NCBI GenBank assembly: GCA_020442225.1
Contig: JAGRKR010000221.1
Location: forward strand, 1-6,703
From: Hyphomicrobiaceae bacterium
Lineage (GTDB): Bacteria; Pseudomonadota; Alphaproteobacteria; Rhizobiales; Hyphomicrobiaceae
Length of the DNA stretch: 6,703 bases
Direction of reading: 5' to 3'
Shown in pieces: positions 5,482 to 6,703 of this stretch (positions within the stretch are counted from its first letter, which is position 1; the number at the start of each line of letters is the position of its first letter). The position numbers and the translations under genes are program-made. Under the pieces are notes generated by a model. That model saw nothing but the letters and a program-made list of their open reading frames with translations. It did not search any database and was not told the DNA's origin.

Positions 5482-6703
5482 ATGAGCGGCAAGCCGCCGA
5501 CAAACGGCAACGGCAACGGCGCCGAGAGCTACGGTGAAGAGTCGATCAAGATGCTCAAGGGGCTCGATGCCGTGCGCAAGCGCCCCGGCATGTACATCGG
5601 CGATACCGACGACGGCTCCGGCCTCCACCATATGGTCTACGAGGTCGTCGACAACGCCATCGACGAGATACTCGCCGGCTACGCCACTGAATGCCAGGTT
5701 ACGCTCAATCCCGACGGCTCGTGCACGGTGCGCGACAACGGCCGCGGCATTCCCGTTGGCATCAAGCAAGACGACGACCACGATCCGAAGCGCTCGGCTG
5801 CCGAGATCGTCTTCACCGAGTTGCACGCAGGCGGCAAGTTCGACCAGAACTCCTACAAGGTCTCGGGCGGTCTGCACGGTGTCGGCGTCTCCGTCGTGAA
5901 CGCCCTGTCGACGTGGTTGCGGGCGCGCGTATGGCGTCACAACAAGGAGCATGCGATCGAGTTTCGCGACGGCGTGGCCGTGGCTCCGCTCGCCGTGGTG
6001 GCTGAAGCGGTCGGCAAGTCCGGCACCGAGGTCACGTTCTGCCCGAGCGCCGCCACCTTTTCCCAGACGGAGTTCGATTTCTCGACGCTGGAGCACCGGC
6101 TGCGCGAATTGGCCTTCCTGAACTCGGGCGCCAAGATCGTGCTGACCGATGCCCGTCATGCCGACGTGCGCCAGGAGACGTTCATCTACGAGGGCGGCGC
6201 GGCGGCGTTCGTGCGCTATCTCGATCGCTCGCGCAAGCCGATCGAGGGCATGGTCGAGCCCATCATGGTCGCGTCGGAACGGGATGGCATCGGCGTCGAG
6301 GTCGCCTTGTGGTGGAACGACGGCTACCACGAGAACGTGCTGTGCTTCACCAACAACATTCCGCAGCGTGACGGCGGAACGCATCTGGCCGGCTTTCGCG
6401 CGGCTCTGACGCGCGTCATCAACAAGTACGCCGAAGAGTCGGGCATCGCCAAGCGTGAGAAGGTGGACCTCACGGGCGAGGATTCGCGTGAAGGGCTTAC
6501 GACGGTGCTGTCTGTGAAGGTGCCCGACCCCAAGTTCTCCGCCCAGACCAAGGACAAGCTCGTTTCGTCGGAGGTGAAGCCCGTCGTCGAGAGCGTCGTC
6601 TCGGATCAGCTCGCGGCGTGGTTCGAGGAGCATCCGAAGGAAGCCCGCCAGATCGTGCTCAAGGTGGTGCAGGCCGCCCAGGCGCGCGAGGCGGCGCGCA
6701 AGG
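5482..6703 (+). CDS. gyrB: DNA gyrase subunit B, 3' part outside the window
   Basis: GyrB supplies the ATPase of gyrase, which introduces negative supercoils with GyrA. The visible 407 codons cover the GHKL ATPase domain and most of the transducer domain; the TOPRIM and C-terminal parts lie beyond the right edge. Key residues are present: Glu54 (general base) and Asn58 (magnesium) in [10 protein letters not shown], Asp85 in DNGRGIP, the ATP lid [15 protein letters not shown] (129-143) and the QTK loop with Lys357. ATG 5482 is preceded by AGGAA with a 9-nt gap. The first 15 or so residues are a low-complexity tail including NGNGNG, encoded by three tandem AACGGC hexamers (5503-5520). ParE is a paralog, but the position after recF supports GyrB. 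Within GHKL the family block usually reads DEALAGY; here it is DEILAGY, a conservative change. Confidence 0.97.
   Translation, partial: MSGKPPTNGNGNGAESYGEESIKMLKGLDAVRKRPGMYIGDTDDGSGLHHMVYEVVDNAIDEILAGYATECQVTLNPDGSCTVRDNGRGIPVGIKQDDDHDPKRSAAEIVFTELHAGGKFDQNSYKVSGGLHGVGVSVVNALSTWLRARVWRHNKEHAIEFRDGVAVAPLAVVAEAVGKSGTEVTFCPSAATFSQTEFDFSTLEHRLRELAFLNSGAKIVLTDARHADVRQETFIYEGGAAAFVRYLDRSRKPIEGMVEPIMVASERDGIGVEVALWWNDGYHENVLCFTNNIPQRDGGTHLAGFRAALTRVINKYAEESGIAKREKVDLTGEDSREGLTTVLSVKVPDPKFSAQTKDKLVSSEVKPVVESVVSDQLAAWFEEHPKEARQIVLKVVQAAQAREAARK

Noticed and set aside
5437..6633. A 398-codon open frame on the minus strand opposite gyrB
   Set aside because: It lies antisense to a clear gyrB and has no recognisable motif; it is explained by codon bias.

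Overview
The window carries the dnaA-dnaN-recF-gyrB replication cluster of a high-GC alphaproteobacterium, most likely of the order Hyphomicrobiales (Rhizobiales). This rests on the gene order, the DnaA domain IV sequence (the VWPRQIGMYLAK and FGGRDHTTVLHA blocks), the G/C-ending codons, and sites in the upstream region that look like CtrA, CcrM and DnaA targets. I cannot name the genus. All real genes lie on the + strand; gyrB runs off the right edge.

Layout. Bases 1-106 hold no recognisable gene but end in a strong intrinsic terminator for a gene to the left. Bases 107-365 hold no convincing ORF. They contain a perfect TTAA-N7-TTAAC CtrA-type site, four GANTC methylation sites within 115 bp, and one good DnaA box plus weaker ones. 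Bases 366-611 hold a near-consensus sigma70 promoter (TTGTCA-N17-TATAAG). It is followed by a stretch that can fold into a chain of stem-loops ending in a stem plus TTTT, which is either a small RNA of about 210 nt or a regulatory leader. Then come a single-domain rhodanese (631-1080), dnaA (1206-2729), a textbook terminator (2756-2782), a GC-rich gap with short repeats (2783-3041), dnaN (3042-4160), recF (4172-5377), a spacer packed with four consecutive inverted repeats and an extended -10 promoter, and the first 407 codons of gyrB (from 5482).

How the genes work together. DnaA opens the origin, the beta clamp (DnaN) tethers the polymerase, RecF loads RecA at gaps, and gyrase removes the supercoils made by fork movement. 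dnaN and recF are almost contiguous and look co-transcribed. dnaA is closed off by its own terminator, and gyrB appears to have its own promoter.

Most worth a second look: the possible structured RNA at 401-611; the clustered cell-cycle sites at 110-289 (a candidate origin or a dnaA control region); the end-to-end inverted repeats ahead of gyrB; and a DnaA whose ATPase core departs from consensus at the first Walker A glycine and at the sensor I aspartate. No mobile element, CRISPR array, tRNA or rRNA was seen.
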